Below, in pieces: positions 42,964 to 51,389 of a stretch of DNA of 64,000 nt. The position numbers and the translations under genes were made by a program. The stretch is from Immundisolibacter sp049322795 (lineage in GTDB: Bacteria; Pseudomonadota; Gammaproteobacteria; Immundisolibacterales; Immundisolibacteraceae), in the NCBI GenBank assembly GCA_049322795.1, contig JBMOQH010000012.1, forward strand, positions 44,549 through 108,548, written 5' to 3'. A model generated the notes under the pieces. It saw only the letters and a list, made by a program, of their open reading frames with translations. It had not been told where the DNA came from and did not search any database. Position 1 is the first letter of the stretch; every line of letters starts with the position of its first letter.

Positions 42964-43940
42964 CCATGACCCATCGCACCCTCCCGCCGTCGTTCCGGCG
43001 CAGGCCGGAATCCAGTGTTTTCTGGACCCCGGCTTTCGCCGGGGTGACGCGGTGGGCAGTGGCGCTGGAGCGGCTGACGAAGGGCTCGGAGCGAGGGTGG
43101 CTGAAGAATGCGGGCGGTCCGTCGTTGCGGTCATCGCTCGTGGGCTCTTCGCCTCCCTCCAGCATCGCGCCTTCCTGGGCGGGTCATGACCCATCGCGCC
43201 ATCCCGCCGTCATTCCGGCGCAGGCCGGAATCCAGTGTTTTCTGGACCCCGGCCTTCGCCGGGGTGACGAGGTGGGTGGGGGCGCTGTAGCGGGTGGCGA
43301 AGGGCTCGGAGGAAGGGTGGCTGAAGAATGCGCGCGGTCCGTCGTTGCGGTCATCGTTCGTGCGCTCATTGCCTCCCTCCGGCACCATGCCTTCCGCGGC
43401 GAGCCATGACCCTATCGCACCCTCCCGCCGTCATTCCGGCGCAGGCCGGAATCCAGTGCTTCTGGACCCCGGCGTTCGCCGGGGTGACGAGGTGGGTGGG
43501 GGCGCTGTAGCGGGTGGCGAAGGGCTCGGAGGAAGGGTGGCTGAAGAATGCGCGCGGTCCGTCGTTGCGGTCATCGTTCGTGCGCTCCTTGCCTCCCTCC
43601 GNNNNNNNNNNNNNNNNNNNNNNNNNNNNNNNNNNNNNNNNNNNNNNNNNNNNNNNNNNNNNNNNNNNNNNNNNNNNNNNNNNNNNNNNNNNNNNNNNNN
43701 NTTCGCCGGGGTGACGAGGTGGGTGGGGGCGCTGTAGCGGGTGGCGAAGGGCTCGGAGGAAGGGTGGCTGAAGAATGCGCGCGGTCCGTCGTTGCGGTCA
43801 TCGTTCGTGCGCTCCTTGCCTCCCTCCGGCACCATGCCTTCCGCGGCGAGCCATGACCCATCGCGCCCTCCCGCCGTCATTCCGGCGCAGGCCGGAATCC
43901 AGTGTTTTTCTGGACCCCGGCCTGCGCCGGGGTGACGAGG
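42964..43940 (+). repeat. Tandem array of REP-like element plus hsdS-tail units
   Basis: Units of 220 bases begin at CATGACCC motifs at 42966, 43186, 43406 and, past an assembly gap, 43853. Each holds a three-hairpin element (TTCCGGC/GCCGGAA, TCCAG/CTGGA, CCCCGGC/GCCGGGG; copies at about 42993-43049, 43211-43269, 43431-43489, 43878-43936). A spacer of about 110 bases follows, then a stretch matching the 3' end of hsdS (reading about FASLQHRAFRGE) that stops at the next CATGACC. The units flanking the gap are almost identical, whereas the first is more diverged, so the array has expanded recently. True copy number is hidden by the gap. Open reading frames called across it are by-products of the repeat. 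Confidence 0.9.
43602..43701. other. Assembly gap (100 Ns)
   Basis: Exactly 100 Ns, the conventional placeholder for a gap of unknown size, lie within the tandem array. Near-identical flanking units explain why short reads could not be joined. The array may be longer than shown. Confidence 0.99.
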
Positions 43941-44054
43941 TGGGCGGGGTGACGACGGGTGCAGGGGCGGCGGGGCGGGCAACGAAGTGCCCGGAGGGCG
44001 GCGGAGGAGCGAGATGACAAAAGCGCGGCGTGCGTCGACGGACACCAGGCGGCC

Positions 44055-44342
44055 ATGAAGCAGCCATGCGTCTATCTGCTGGCCAGCCGGCGCAACGGCA
44101 CGCTGTATGTGGGTGTGACGTCGAATCTCATCAAGCGGGTGTGGGAGCACAAGAACCATGTCGTCGAAGGCTTCACCGACAAATACGGGGTCGATCGCCT
44201 GGTCTGGTACGAGCCACATCCCACGATGGAGTCTGCCATCCGGCGCGAGAAGGCCATCAAGGAGTGGAAGCGGGCCTGGAAGCTGGCGCTGATCGAGAAG
44301 AGCAACCCAGGTTGGGACGATCTGTACGAGGGGCTGCTGTAG
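44055..44342 (+). CDS. GIY-YIG nuclease-domain protein
   Basis: This 95-residue protein is a stand-alone GIY-YIG domain. It has VYLLASRRNGTLYVGVTSNLIKR (GIY as VYL, YIG as YVG, catalytic Arg in the SNLIKR helix) and the late Glu in REKAIKEWKRAWK. Small proteins of this kind are common in proteobacteria and mostly uncharacterised; some relatives nick or cut DNA. It lies between the last full REP-like element of the array and a half element right after its stop, so it may be the passenger or the agent of the repeat. ATG at 44055 is used; the stop is TAG. Confidence 0.9.
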   Translation: MKQPCVYLLASRRNGTLYVGVTSNLIKRVWEHKNHVVEGFTDKYGVDRLVWYEPHPTMESAIRREKAIKEWKRAWKLALIEKSNPGWDDLYEGLL

Positions 44343-44370
44343 CTGGACCCCGGCCTGTGCCGGGGTGACG
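44343..44370 (+). repeat. Half REP-like element after GIY-YIG gene
   Basis: CTGGACCCCGGC...GCCGGGGTGACG is the right arm of the array element (CCCCGGC/GCCGGGG hairpin). It begins directly after the TAG stop of the GIY-YIG gene. It may also act as that gene's transcript end. Confidence 0.85.
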
Positions 44371-44464
44371 AAAGGAGGGCATGGGCATGCGGACGGAGCG
44401 CCGAGTCATCGCACTTTCCTTCCGGTGCGCCGATGTGGAGCGGTGCTCCCTGCTCGATAGCGCG

Positions 44465-44493
44465 ATTGCAACCGACGGATCGCGGGTTGCAAT
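44465..44493. promoter_or_regulatory. Inverted repeat upstream of fic (distal)
   Basis: ATTGCAACC (44465-44473) and GGTTGCAAT (44485-44493) form a perfect 9-base inverted repeat with an 11-base spacer, 131 bases before the fic ATG. It could be an operator or a hairpin. Together with the proximal repeat it occupies most of the 281-base gap between the GIY-YIG gene and fic. Confidence 0.4.
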
Positions 44494-44578
44494 TCCCCGA
44501 AGCAATTCCGCCGCGATTCGAAGACCCCGGTCGGGCGCCCTGCCCTGAAACAAGCCCGACCGTTGATTTACGTTCGCA

Positions 44579-44597
44579 GCCTAACCTAAAGTTAGGC
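44579..44597. promoter_or_regulatory. Inverted repeat upstream of fic (proximal)
   Basis: GCCTAAC (44579-44585) and GTTAGGC (44591-44597) are a perfect inverted repeat with a 5-base spacer, 27 bases before the fic ATG and beside a possible -10 (TTATAG, about 44607). The position fits a repressor operator for fic-hsdR. No regulator gene is adjacent; Fic itself has a C-terminal winged-helix-like region that could bind here. Confidence 0.45.
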
Positions 44598-44623
44598 CGA
44601 GTCTTGTTATAGGTTCCCGTCGG

Positions 44624-45790
44624 ATGCATCGATCCGCTCCTGGTCGCTACGTCACCGTCACGACGGCCGGCGAGCCGTTCCAGGCCTTCGTGCCAGTGCC
44701 GCTGCCGCCGGAGCCGCCGATCGTGTGGTCGGCCGCACTGCGGCGGCGCTTCGACGCGGCGCTGGTCGCTCTGGGGCGGCTGGACGCGGTCACCGCGCTG
44801 CTGCCGAACGCCGCGCTGCTGCTGTATAGCTTCGTGCGCAAGGAGGCGGTGCTGTCCTCGCAGATCGAAGGCACCCAGTCCTCGCTGGCGGACCTGCTGC
44901 TGTTCGAGATTGACGAGCAGCCGGGCGTGCCGGTGGACGATGCGCGCGAGGTCAGCCGCTGCGTGGCGGCGCTCGAACATGGCCTGCACACGCTGCGCGG
45001 CGGGCTGCCGCTGTGCACCCGCCTGCTGTGCGAGATGCACAAGGTGCTGCTGACGCATCCCGGCGGCCGGGGCAAGACACCCGGTGAAGTGCGTCGCACG
45101 CAGGTGTGGATCGGCGGCACGCGGCCCGGCAATGCCGTCTTTGTGCCGCCGCCGGCCGATGCGGTGCCGGATGCCCTGGCGGCGCTCGGGCGCTTCCTCA
45201 ACGACGAGCCCGAGCCCGTGCCGCCGCTGATCAAGGCGGCGCTCGCCCACGTGCAGTTCGAGACCATCCACCCGTTTCTCGACGGCAACGGGCGCATCGG
45301 GCGTCTGCTGATCGTGCTGCAGCTGGTGGCCGACGGCGTACTGCGCGAGCCGATGCTGTATCCCAGTCTGTTCTTCAAGACCCATCGGGCGCTGTACTAC
45401 GAGCTGCTCAACGAGGTGCGCCTGCGCGGCGACTGGGAGCGGTGGCTCGACTTTTTCGCCGAGGGCATCGAGGCGAGCGCGACGCAGGGCGTGGCCACGG
45501 CGAATGCGTTGCTCGCGCTGGTCAACGCGGATCGCGACCGCATCGCCGGCCTGGGCCGCGCGGCGGCGTCAGCGTTGGCGGTACACCAGGCGCTGCAGCG
45601 CCAGCCGATCGCCAGCACGGCCGCGCTGGTCAAGGCCACGCGGCTCACGCCGGCCACAGTCAACAAGTCGCTGGCGCATCTGGAGCGCATCGGTATCGTG
45701 GCTGAAGTCACCAACCGGCAGCGTGGCCGCGTGTTCAGCTATCGCAAGTACGTGGAGGAATTGGCCGCCGAACTGCAGGAGTCCGCATGA
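44624..45790 (+). CDS. fic: Fic-domain protein in restriction-modification operon
   Basis: This 388-residue Fic protein has the intact catalytic motif HPFLDGNGRIGR (His216), which in relatives transfers AMP or another phosphate-linked group to a protein hydroxyl. An upstream SSQIEG motif (Glu82) is the inhibitory helix that keeps class II Fic enzymes off. The C-terminal part (about 300-385; ALVKATRLTPATVNKSLAHLERIGIV) looks like a winged helix and may bind DNA. The stop overlaps the hsdR ATG by four bases, so Fic and HsdR are made together. It may control the nuclease, act as a separate toxin-like defence, or regulate its own promoter; which is not known. Confidence 0.93.
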   Translation: MHRSAPGRYVTVTTAGEPFQAFVPVPLPPEPPIVWSAALRRRFDAALVALGRLDAVTALLPNAALLLYSFVRKEAVLSSQIEGTQSSLADLLLFEIDEQPGVPVDDAREVSRCVAALEHGLHTLRGGLPLCTRLLCEMHKVLLTHPGGRGKTPGEVRRTQVWIGGTRPGNAVFVPPPADAVPDALAALGRFLNDEPEPVPPLIKAALAHVQFETIHPFLDGNGRIGRLLIVLQLVADGVLREPMLYPSLFFKTHRALYYELLNEVRLRGDWERWLDFFAEGIEASATQGVATANALLALVNADRDRIAGLGRAAASALAVHQALQRQPIASTAALVKATRLTPATVNKSLAHLERIGIVAEVTNRQRGRVFSYRKYVEELAAELQESA

Positions 45791-48700
45791 GCCAGTTCGC
45801 CTTCCTAGCCCGCGAATGGCCCGCCGTGTTCGAGGCGGCGGCACGGGCCGAGGCCGCGGTCCATGCCGACCCGCGCACGGCGTGCTTTTACGCCCGGCGT
45901 GCGCTGGAGTTGGTCGTGACCTGGGCCTACAAGCACGATGCGGCGCTGCGCTTGCCTTACCAGGACAACCTGTCGGCGCTGATCCACGAGCCGAGCTTCA
46001 AGCAGGCCGCCGGCGAGGCGGTGTTCGGCAAGGCGCGGGTGATCAACACGCTCGGCAACCGCGCCGTGCACGGGCAGCGCGGCATCCCGTTCGACGACGC
46101 GCTGGCCGCGGTGCGCGAGCTGTTTCACGTCGCCTACTGGTTGGCCCGCACCTATGGGCGCACCGGGCGGCCCGCGCCGGACCTGGCCTTCCAGGCCGCC
46201 GCGCTGCCGCGGCCCGCACCCGCGGCGGCGCAGACGGCGGAGCAGTTGCAGGCGCTGGCAGCCCGATTGCGCGAGCAGGACGAGAACCTGGCGGCCCTGC
46301 TCGCCGACAAGACCGCGCTCGACGCGGAGCTCGAGCGCCTGCGCGCCGAGGTCACCGCAGCGAAGCAGGCGGCGGCCGCACAGCCGGACACGCACGACTA
46401 CTCCGAGGCCGAGACCCGCGACACCTTCATTGACTTGCTGCTCAGGGAAGCGGGCTGGCCGCTGGATCAGCCGCGCGACCGCGAGTTCGAGGTCGGCGGC
46501 ATGCCCAACAAGGAGGGCAAGGGCTTCGTGGACTACGTGCTGTGGGGCGACGACGGCCGGCCGCTCGGGCTGGTGGAGGCCAAGCGCACCCGGCGCGACG
46601 CCCGTGCCGGCCAGCAGCAGGCGAAGCTCTATGCCGACTGTCTGGAGCGCCAGTTCGGCCAGCGGCCGTTGATCTTCTACTCCAACGGCTACGAGCACTG
46701 GCTGTGGGACGACACCTGCTACCCGCCGCGCCGGGTGCAGGGGTTCTACAAGAAGGCGGAGCTGGAGCTTGCCATCCAGCGGCGCGAGACACGCCGCGCG
46801 CTCGCCGAGGCGCCGATCAGCGCGACCATCGTCGAGCGCCACTACCAGACGCGCGCCATCCGCCGCATCGCCGAGGCATTCGAGCGCGACCACGACCGCA
46901 AGGCGCTGCTGGTGATGGCCACCGGCGCCGGCAAGACGCGCACGGTGATCGCGCTCACCGAGCTGCTGCTGCGCTGCAACTGGGCCAAGCGCGTGCTGTT
47001 CCTGGCCGACCGGGTGGCGCTGGTGAATCAGGCGGTGAACGCCTTCAAGGCTTTTCTGCCCGACGCTTCGCCGGTGAATCTGGTCACCGAGAAGGCGGCC
47101 GAGGGGCGCGTCTACGTCTCGACCTACCCGACCATGATGGGCCTGATCGACGAGGCCAGCGACGGCCAGCGGCGCTTCGGCGTCGGGCACTTCGATCTGG
47201 TGATCGTCGACGAGGCGCACCGCTCGGTGTTCCAGAAATACCGCGCCATCTTCGACTACTTCGACGCGCTGCTGGTGGGCCTCACCGCCACGCCCAAGGA
47301 CGAGGTGGACCGCAACACCTACGGCCTGTTCGACCTCGAAGATGGCGTGCCGACCGACGCCTATGGCCTGGACGAGGCGGTGCGCGACGGTTTTCTGGTG
47401 CCGCCGCGGGCGGTGTCCGTGCCGCTGAAGTTCCAGCGCGAGGGCATCCGCTACGACGACCTGTCCGACGAGGACAAGGACCAGTGGGATGCCCTGGAGT
47501 GGGACGAGGACGGCGCAGTGCCCGACCGCGTGGAGGCCGAGGCGGTCAACCGCTGGCTGTTCAACACGGACACCGTGGACAAGGTGCTCGAACACCTGAT
47601 GACGCGCGGGCTGAAGGTCGCCGGCGGCGATCGGCTGGGCAAGACCATCCTGTTCGCCAGGAGCCAGGCCCACGCCGAGTTCATCGCCGAACGGTTCGAT
47701 GCCAACTACCCGCACCTGAAAGGCGAGTTTGCGCGCGTCATCACCTTCAAGACCGAGTACGCGCAGAGCCTGATCGACGCCTTCTCGGCCAGGGACAAGG
47801 CGCCGCACATCGCGATTTCGGTGGACATGCTGGACACCGGGATCGACGTGCCGGAAGTCGTGAACCTGGTGTTCTTCAAGCCGGTGCGCTCGAAGACCAA
47901 GTTCTGGCAGATGCTCGGTCGCGGCACCCGGCTGTGCCCGGATCTGTTTGGGCCGGGGCAGAACAAGGACGGTTTCTTCGTCTTCGATTACTGCCAGAAC
48001 CTCGAATACTTCAGCCAGGACCTGCCGGGCACCGAGGGCGCCGTCGGCGCCTCGCTCGGCAAGCGGCTGTTCGATGCACGGCTGGAGCTGATCGGAGCGC
48101 TCGACCACTGGGCGGAGACGGCGGGAGCGCCACAGATCAAGGACGCGACCCCCGCACCGCCTGGGCATCCAGAATCCGAGCAGGAGGTACGGGCGCAGAC
48201 CGTCGTTTTGCTGCATAAGGAAGTGGCGGCGATGAACCTCGACAACTTCGTGGTCCGGCCGCACCGGCGCCTGGTGGAGCAATACGCGGGGCTCGAGGCC
48301 TGGGACGAGCTGGCGCCCGATGCCCGGTCCGGGCTGTCGCGGGAGGTGGCCGGGCTGCCGTCGGCGCTGACGGCGGAGCCGGAGGAAGCCAAACGCTTCG
48401 ACCTGCTGATCCTGTACCTGCAGCTGGCCCTGCTGCGCGCGGAACCCGGCTTTGAACGTCTGCGCAAGCGGGTGGTCGAGATTGCGGGGTTGTTGGAAGA
48501 AAAGGCGGCGATCCCGATGGTCCAGGCGCAGCTGGACCTGATCCAGGAGGTGCAGACCGATGTCTGGTGGCAGGACATCACCGTGCCGCTGCTCGAAACG
48601 GCGCGCCGGCGGCTGCGCGCGCTGGTGCAGTTCATCGACCGGCAACAGCGCAAGCCGGTCTACACGGACTTCGAGGATTCGCTCGGCGATGAAGCCGCCG

Positions 48701-49203
48701 TGAACCTGCCGGGCTTCGCGGCCGGCACTGATCTCGCCCGTTTTCGCGACAAGGCGCGGGCGTTTCTGCGCGCGCATCTGGACCATGTGGCCATCCAGAA
48801 GCTGCGCCGGAACAGGCCACTGACTGTGTCCGATCTCGTGGAGCTCGAGCGCATGCTGGCCGAGAGCGGTCTGGGCGGTCCCGAGGAAATCCGCCGCGCG
48901 GCGGAGGAATCGCACGGGCTTGGGCTGTTCGTGCGGTCGCTGGTGGGCCTGGACCGCGCCGCTGCCAAGGAGGCGTTGGCCGCTTTCATCGCAGGCAAGA
49001 CGCTGTCGGGGAACCAGCTGACCTTCCTCGACATGGTCGTTGACCACTTGACCGAGCATGGTGTGCTCGAAGCGGCCCGGTTGTACGAATCGCCGTTTAC
49101 CGACATTTCGGCGCGGGGGCCGGATGGGGTGTTCGAGTCGGCGCAGGTGGACGCCCTGCTGGCGGTCATCGAGCAGATGCACCGCAACGCCTGTGCGGCG
49201 TGA
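45787..49203 (+). CDS. hsdR: Type I restriction endonuclease subunit HsdR (EcoEI-like)
   Basis: This 1138-residue motor-nuclease cuts unmodified DNA after translocation. Order: an N-terminal DUF4145-like helical domain (about 1-125), a coiled coil (about 150-200), the PD-(D/E)xK nuclease with Asp249 and Glu264-Ala-Lys266, helicase domain 1 with Walker A TGAGKT (379-384) and DEAH (475-478), helicase domain 2 (about 590-760) and an EcoEI_R_C-type C-terminal domain (about 850-1130). The DUF4145 extension is typical of this EcoEI-like branch. It is separated from hsdMS by the array, GIY-YIG gene and fic, so it probably has its own promoter upstream of fic. Confidence 0.96.
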   Translation: MSQFAFLAREWPAVFEAAARAEAAVHADPRTACFYARRALELVVTWAYKHDAALRLPYQDNLSALIHEPSFKQAAGEAVFGKARVINTLGNRAVHGQRGIPFDDALAAVRELFHVAYWLARTYGRTGRPAPDLAFQAAALPRPAPAAAQTAEQLQALAARLREQDENLAALLADKTALDAELERLRAEVTAAKQAAAAQPDTHDYSEAETRDTFIDLLLREAGWPLDQPRDREFEVGGMPNKEGKGFVDYVLWGDDGRPLGLVEAKRTRRDARAGQQQAKLYADCLERQFGQRPLIFYSNGYEHWLWDDTCYPPRRVQGFYKKAELELAIQRRETRRALAEAPISATIVERHYQTRAIRRIAEAFERDHDRKALLVMATGAGKTRTVIALTELLLRCNWAKRVLFLADRVALVNQAVNAFKAFLPDASPVNLVTEKAAEGRVYVSTYPTMMGLIDEASDGQRRFGVGHFDLVIVDEAHRSVFQKYRAIFDYFDALLVGLTATPKDEVDRNTYGLFDLEDGVPTDAYGLDEAVRDGFLVPPRAVSVPLKFQREGIRYDDLSDEDKDQWDALEWDEDGAVPDRVEAEAVNRWLFNTDTVDKVLEHLMTRGLKVAGGDRLGKTILFARSQAHAEFIAERFDANYPHLKGEFARVITFKTEYAQSLIDAFSARDKAPHIAISVDMLDTGIDVPEVVNLVFFKPVRSKTKFWQMLGRGTRLCPDLFGPGQNKDGFFVFDYCQNLEYFSQDLPGTEGAVGASLGKRLFDARLELIGALDHWAETAGAPQIKDATPAPPGHPESEQEVRAQTVVLLHKEVAAMNLDNFVVRPHRRLVEQYAGLEAWDELAPDARSGLSREVAGLPSALTAEPEEAKRFDLLILYLQLALLRAEPGFERLRKRVVEIAGLLEEKAAIPMVQAQLDLIQEVQTDVWWQDITVPLLETARRRLRALVQFIDRQQRKPVYTDFEDSLGDEAAVNLPGFAAGTDLARFRDKARAFLRAHLDHVAIQKLRRNRPLTVSDLVELERMLAESGLGGPEEIRRAAEESHGLGLFVRSLVGLDRAAAKEALAAFIAGKTLSGNQLTFLDMVVDHLTEHGVLEAARLYESPFTDISARGPDGVFESAQVDALLAVIEQMHRNACAA

Positions 49204-49405
49204 GGGCGGGGATGGTCAGGGTGCCGAGAGGATCGCGGCCGCGGCTGGTCGACAGTGTCCGGGGCGGGTGAGGGCCACGCTATCGAGTGCAAGCGCGGTT
49301 CGCGCTGGCGCAATGCGCGCCGCAGGTTCGATTCCGGGCCGCATGCCGTAAGCTTTCTGGTGGCCGTAGCCTGGCTGGCGGCCGTATCTTGCTGGAGCCC
49401 TTGCC

Positions 49406-50473
49406 ATGTCCGCCGACACCCTCTACGCCACCCCAGTCGATGACTACCCGCGCACGGCGGACGTCGAGCGCCCGGAGCCGGCCGGCGCCGAGCGCGCGGC
49501 GCTGGAAGCCCGCATCCGCGAGCTGCTGACGGCCCAGGACGCGGTGCTGGTGGCGCACTACTACGTGGACGACGCGCTGCAGGCGCTGGCCGAGTCATCC
49601 GGTGGCTACGTGTCCGACTCGCTCGACATGGCGCGCTTCGGCCACGAGCATCCGGCCTCGACGCTGATCGTGGCCGGCGTGCGCTTCATGGGCGAGACGG
49701 CCAAGATCCTGAACCCCGAAAAGCGCGTGCTGATGCCGGAGCTCGAGGCCACCTGCTCGCTGGATCTGGGCTGCCCGGCGGATCGCTTCAGCGCCTTCTG
49801 CGACCAGCACCCGGACCGCACGGTGGTGGTGTACGCCAACACCTCGGCGGCGGTGAAGGCGCGCGCCGACTGGATGGTGACCTCGTCCTGCGCGGTGGAC
49901 ATCGTGGCCCACCTGCGCGATCAGGGTAAGAAGATTCTCTGGGCGCCGGACAAGCACCTGGGCGCCTACATCCGCGAGCAGACCGGCGCCGACATGCTGC
50001 TGTGGGACGGCGCCTGCATCGTGCACGAGGAGTTCAAGGGCACGGAGCTGGAAGCGCTGCGCCGCGAGCACCCGCGGGCCAAGGTGCTGGTGCACCCGGA
50101 ATCGCCGGCCAGCGTCATCGCCCAGGCCGACGTGGTCGGTTCCACCAGCCGCATGGTGCAGGCGGTGCGCGACATGGACGCCGACGAGTTCATCGTCGCC
50201 ACCGACCGCGGCATCTTCCACAAGATGCGTCAGCTGGCGCCCGGCAAGCGGTTGATCGAGGCGCCCACCGCCGGCAAGAGCGCCACCTGCAGGAGCTGCG
50301 CGCACTGCCCGTGGATGGCGATGAACAGCCTGACCGCGCTGCTGCACGCGCTCGAAACCGGTGTCGGGGAGATTCACGTCGATCCAGCCATCGGCGCGCG
50401 GGCGCGCCTGCCGATCGAGCGCATGCTGGATTTCACGCGACGGCAGAAGCTGCAATCGGCCGGCGACGCTTGA
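49406..50473 (+). CDS. nadA: Quinolinate synthase A
   Basis: This 355-residue [4Fe-4S] enzyme condenses iminoaspartate with dihydroxyacetone phosphate to give quinolinate for NAD synthesis. Predicted cluster ligands are Cys117 (ATCSLDLGCP), Cys204 (DGACIVHEEF) and Cys301 in CRSCAHC, matching E. coli Cys113, 200 and 297 with a constant offset. Substrate motifs AHYYVDDALQ and MGETAKILNP are present. nadB and nadC are not adjacent. A strong hairpin 8 bases after the stop ends the unit. Confidence 0.96.
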   Translation: MSADTLYATPVDDYPRTADVERPEPAGAERAALEARIRELLTAQDAVLVAHYYVDDALQALAESSGGYVSDSLDMARFGHEHPASTLIVAGVRFMGETAKILNPEKRVLMPELEATCSLDLGCPADRFSAFCDQHPDRTVVVYANTSAAVKARADWMVTSSCAVDIVAHLRDQGKKILWAPDKHLGAYIREQTGADMLLWDGACIVHEEFKGTELEALRREHPRAKVLVHPESPASVIAQADVVGSTSRMVQAVRDMDADEFIVATDRGIFHKMRQLAPGKRLIEAPTAGKSATCRSCAHCPWMAMNSLTALLHALETGVGEIHVDPAIGARARLPIERMLDFTRRQKLQSAGDA

Positions 50474-50480
50474 TCGGGAC

Positions 50481-50510
50481 GCCGAAAAATTCCGTCAAGA
50501 ATTTTTCGGC
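50481..50510. terminator. Bidirectional terminator between nadA and MaoC gene
   Basis: GCCGAAAAATT (50481-50491) pairs with AATTTTTCGGC (50500-50510). The A-rich and T-rich stem gives a T-run on either strand, suiting the convergent genes ending at 50473 and 50529. Confidence 0.8.
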
Positions 50511-50528
50511 TCGCCCGTCGCGGGCGCT

Positions 50529-51389
50529 TCAGGGCCGCAGCTCGGCCCGGCCGTGGCTGAGCACCACCACCTTGCGTTCCACCGCCAGCGTGCGAAACGC
50601 GATGCCGTCCGCGCCGCGCCAGATTTCCGTGCGCAGCGTCTCGCCCGGATACACCGGCGCCGAGAAGCGCACCTGCAGTGCCTTGAGGCGCGCCGGGTCG
50701 TAGTCACACAGGGTGCGCAGCAGCGCGTGACCGGCCACGGCGAACGTGCACAGGCCGTGCAGGATGGGCCGCTCGAAGCCGGCGGCGCGCGCCACGGCCG
50801 GGTCCGCATGCAGCGGGTTGAAGTCCCCGCACAGGCGGTACAGCAGCGCCTGCTGCGGCAGGGTAGGGAGCTCGCACACCGCATCGGGGGCGCGCTCCGG
50901 CGTCAGCGTCAGCCGCATCGGCGGCGCGTCGCTGCCGCCGCAGCCGCCATCGCCGCGGCAAAAGGTGCTGCTGTCGAGCGTGGCGATCAGCTCGTCGGTG
51001 GCCGCGTCGTGCAGGGTGCGCCGGCTGTAGACGATGGCGCCCTTGTCCGGGCCCTTGTCGTTGATGCCGATGACGCGGGTGCGGCCAATCACCTCGCCGT
51101 CGGCCGGCAACGGCCGGTGCAGGGTGAGACCCTGCTCGGCGTGCACCAGGCGTACCCAGTCGACGCCGGTGGCCGGATCCTTCATCCAGAAACCGGGGTA
51201 GCCCAGCACCACCGCCTGCGTGGGCAGCGCCTGCGGGGACTGCTCGTAGACGAACGGCAGCTGCCGGGTGTCCGTCGGATCGGCGCCCAGACCCACCGCC
51301 AGCGCGTACAGCTCGCTGTCGCGCACGCTGTAGGTTTGTCTGATCTCTGGCACCGGCCAAGCCAGCAGGCGCTGGTAGTCGATGGCCAT
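50529..51389 (-). CDS. MaoC-family double-hotdog enoyl-CoA hydratase
   Basis: This 286-residue protein has an N-terminal MaoC-like domain without the catalytic motif and a C-terminal hotdog with YRLCGDFNPLHADPAVARAAG (about 196-216; Asp and His are the expected catalytic pair), followed by RPILHGLC. It resembles the (R)-specific hydratase 2 of multifunctional enzyme 2. It would hydrate an enoyl-CoA during side-chain or ring-cleavage beta-oxidation. Its ATG overlaps the stop of an SDR gene (TGATG). Hydratase plus dehydrogenase is the usual MFE-2 pairing, here as two proteins. Confidence 0.9.
   Translation of the reverse strand: MAIDYQRLLAWPVPEIRQTYSVRDSELYALAVGLGADPTDTRQLPFVYEQSPQALPTQAVVLGYPGFWMKDPATGVDWVRLVHAEQGLTLHRPLPADGEVIGRTRVIGINDKGPDKGAIVYSRRTLHDAATDELIATLDSSTFCRGDGGCGGSDAPPMRLTLTPERAPDAVCELPTLPQQALLYRLCGDFNPLHADPAVARAAGFERPILHGLCTFAVAGHALLRTLCDYDPARLKALQVRFSAPVYPGETLRTEIWRGADGIAFRTLAVERKVVVLSHGRAELRP

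Noticed and set aside
43294..43935. Open frames across the repeat array, including through the Ns
   Set aside because: They repeat with the unit, have no ribosome-binding site and partly consist of unknown bases. They are by-products of the tandem repeat.
42964..43940. CRISPR array
   Set aside because: Units of 220 bases with conserved spacers, and no cas genes nearby, are unlike the 25-40 base repeats and unique spacers of CRISPR.
45805..49182. 1125-codon minus-strand open frame opposite hsdR
   Set aside because: It mirrors the codon pattern of hsdR, shows no domain and has no start signal. It is a composition artefact.
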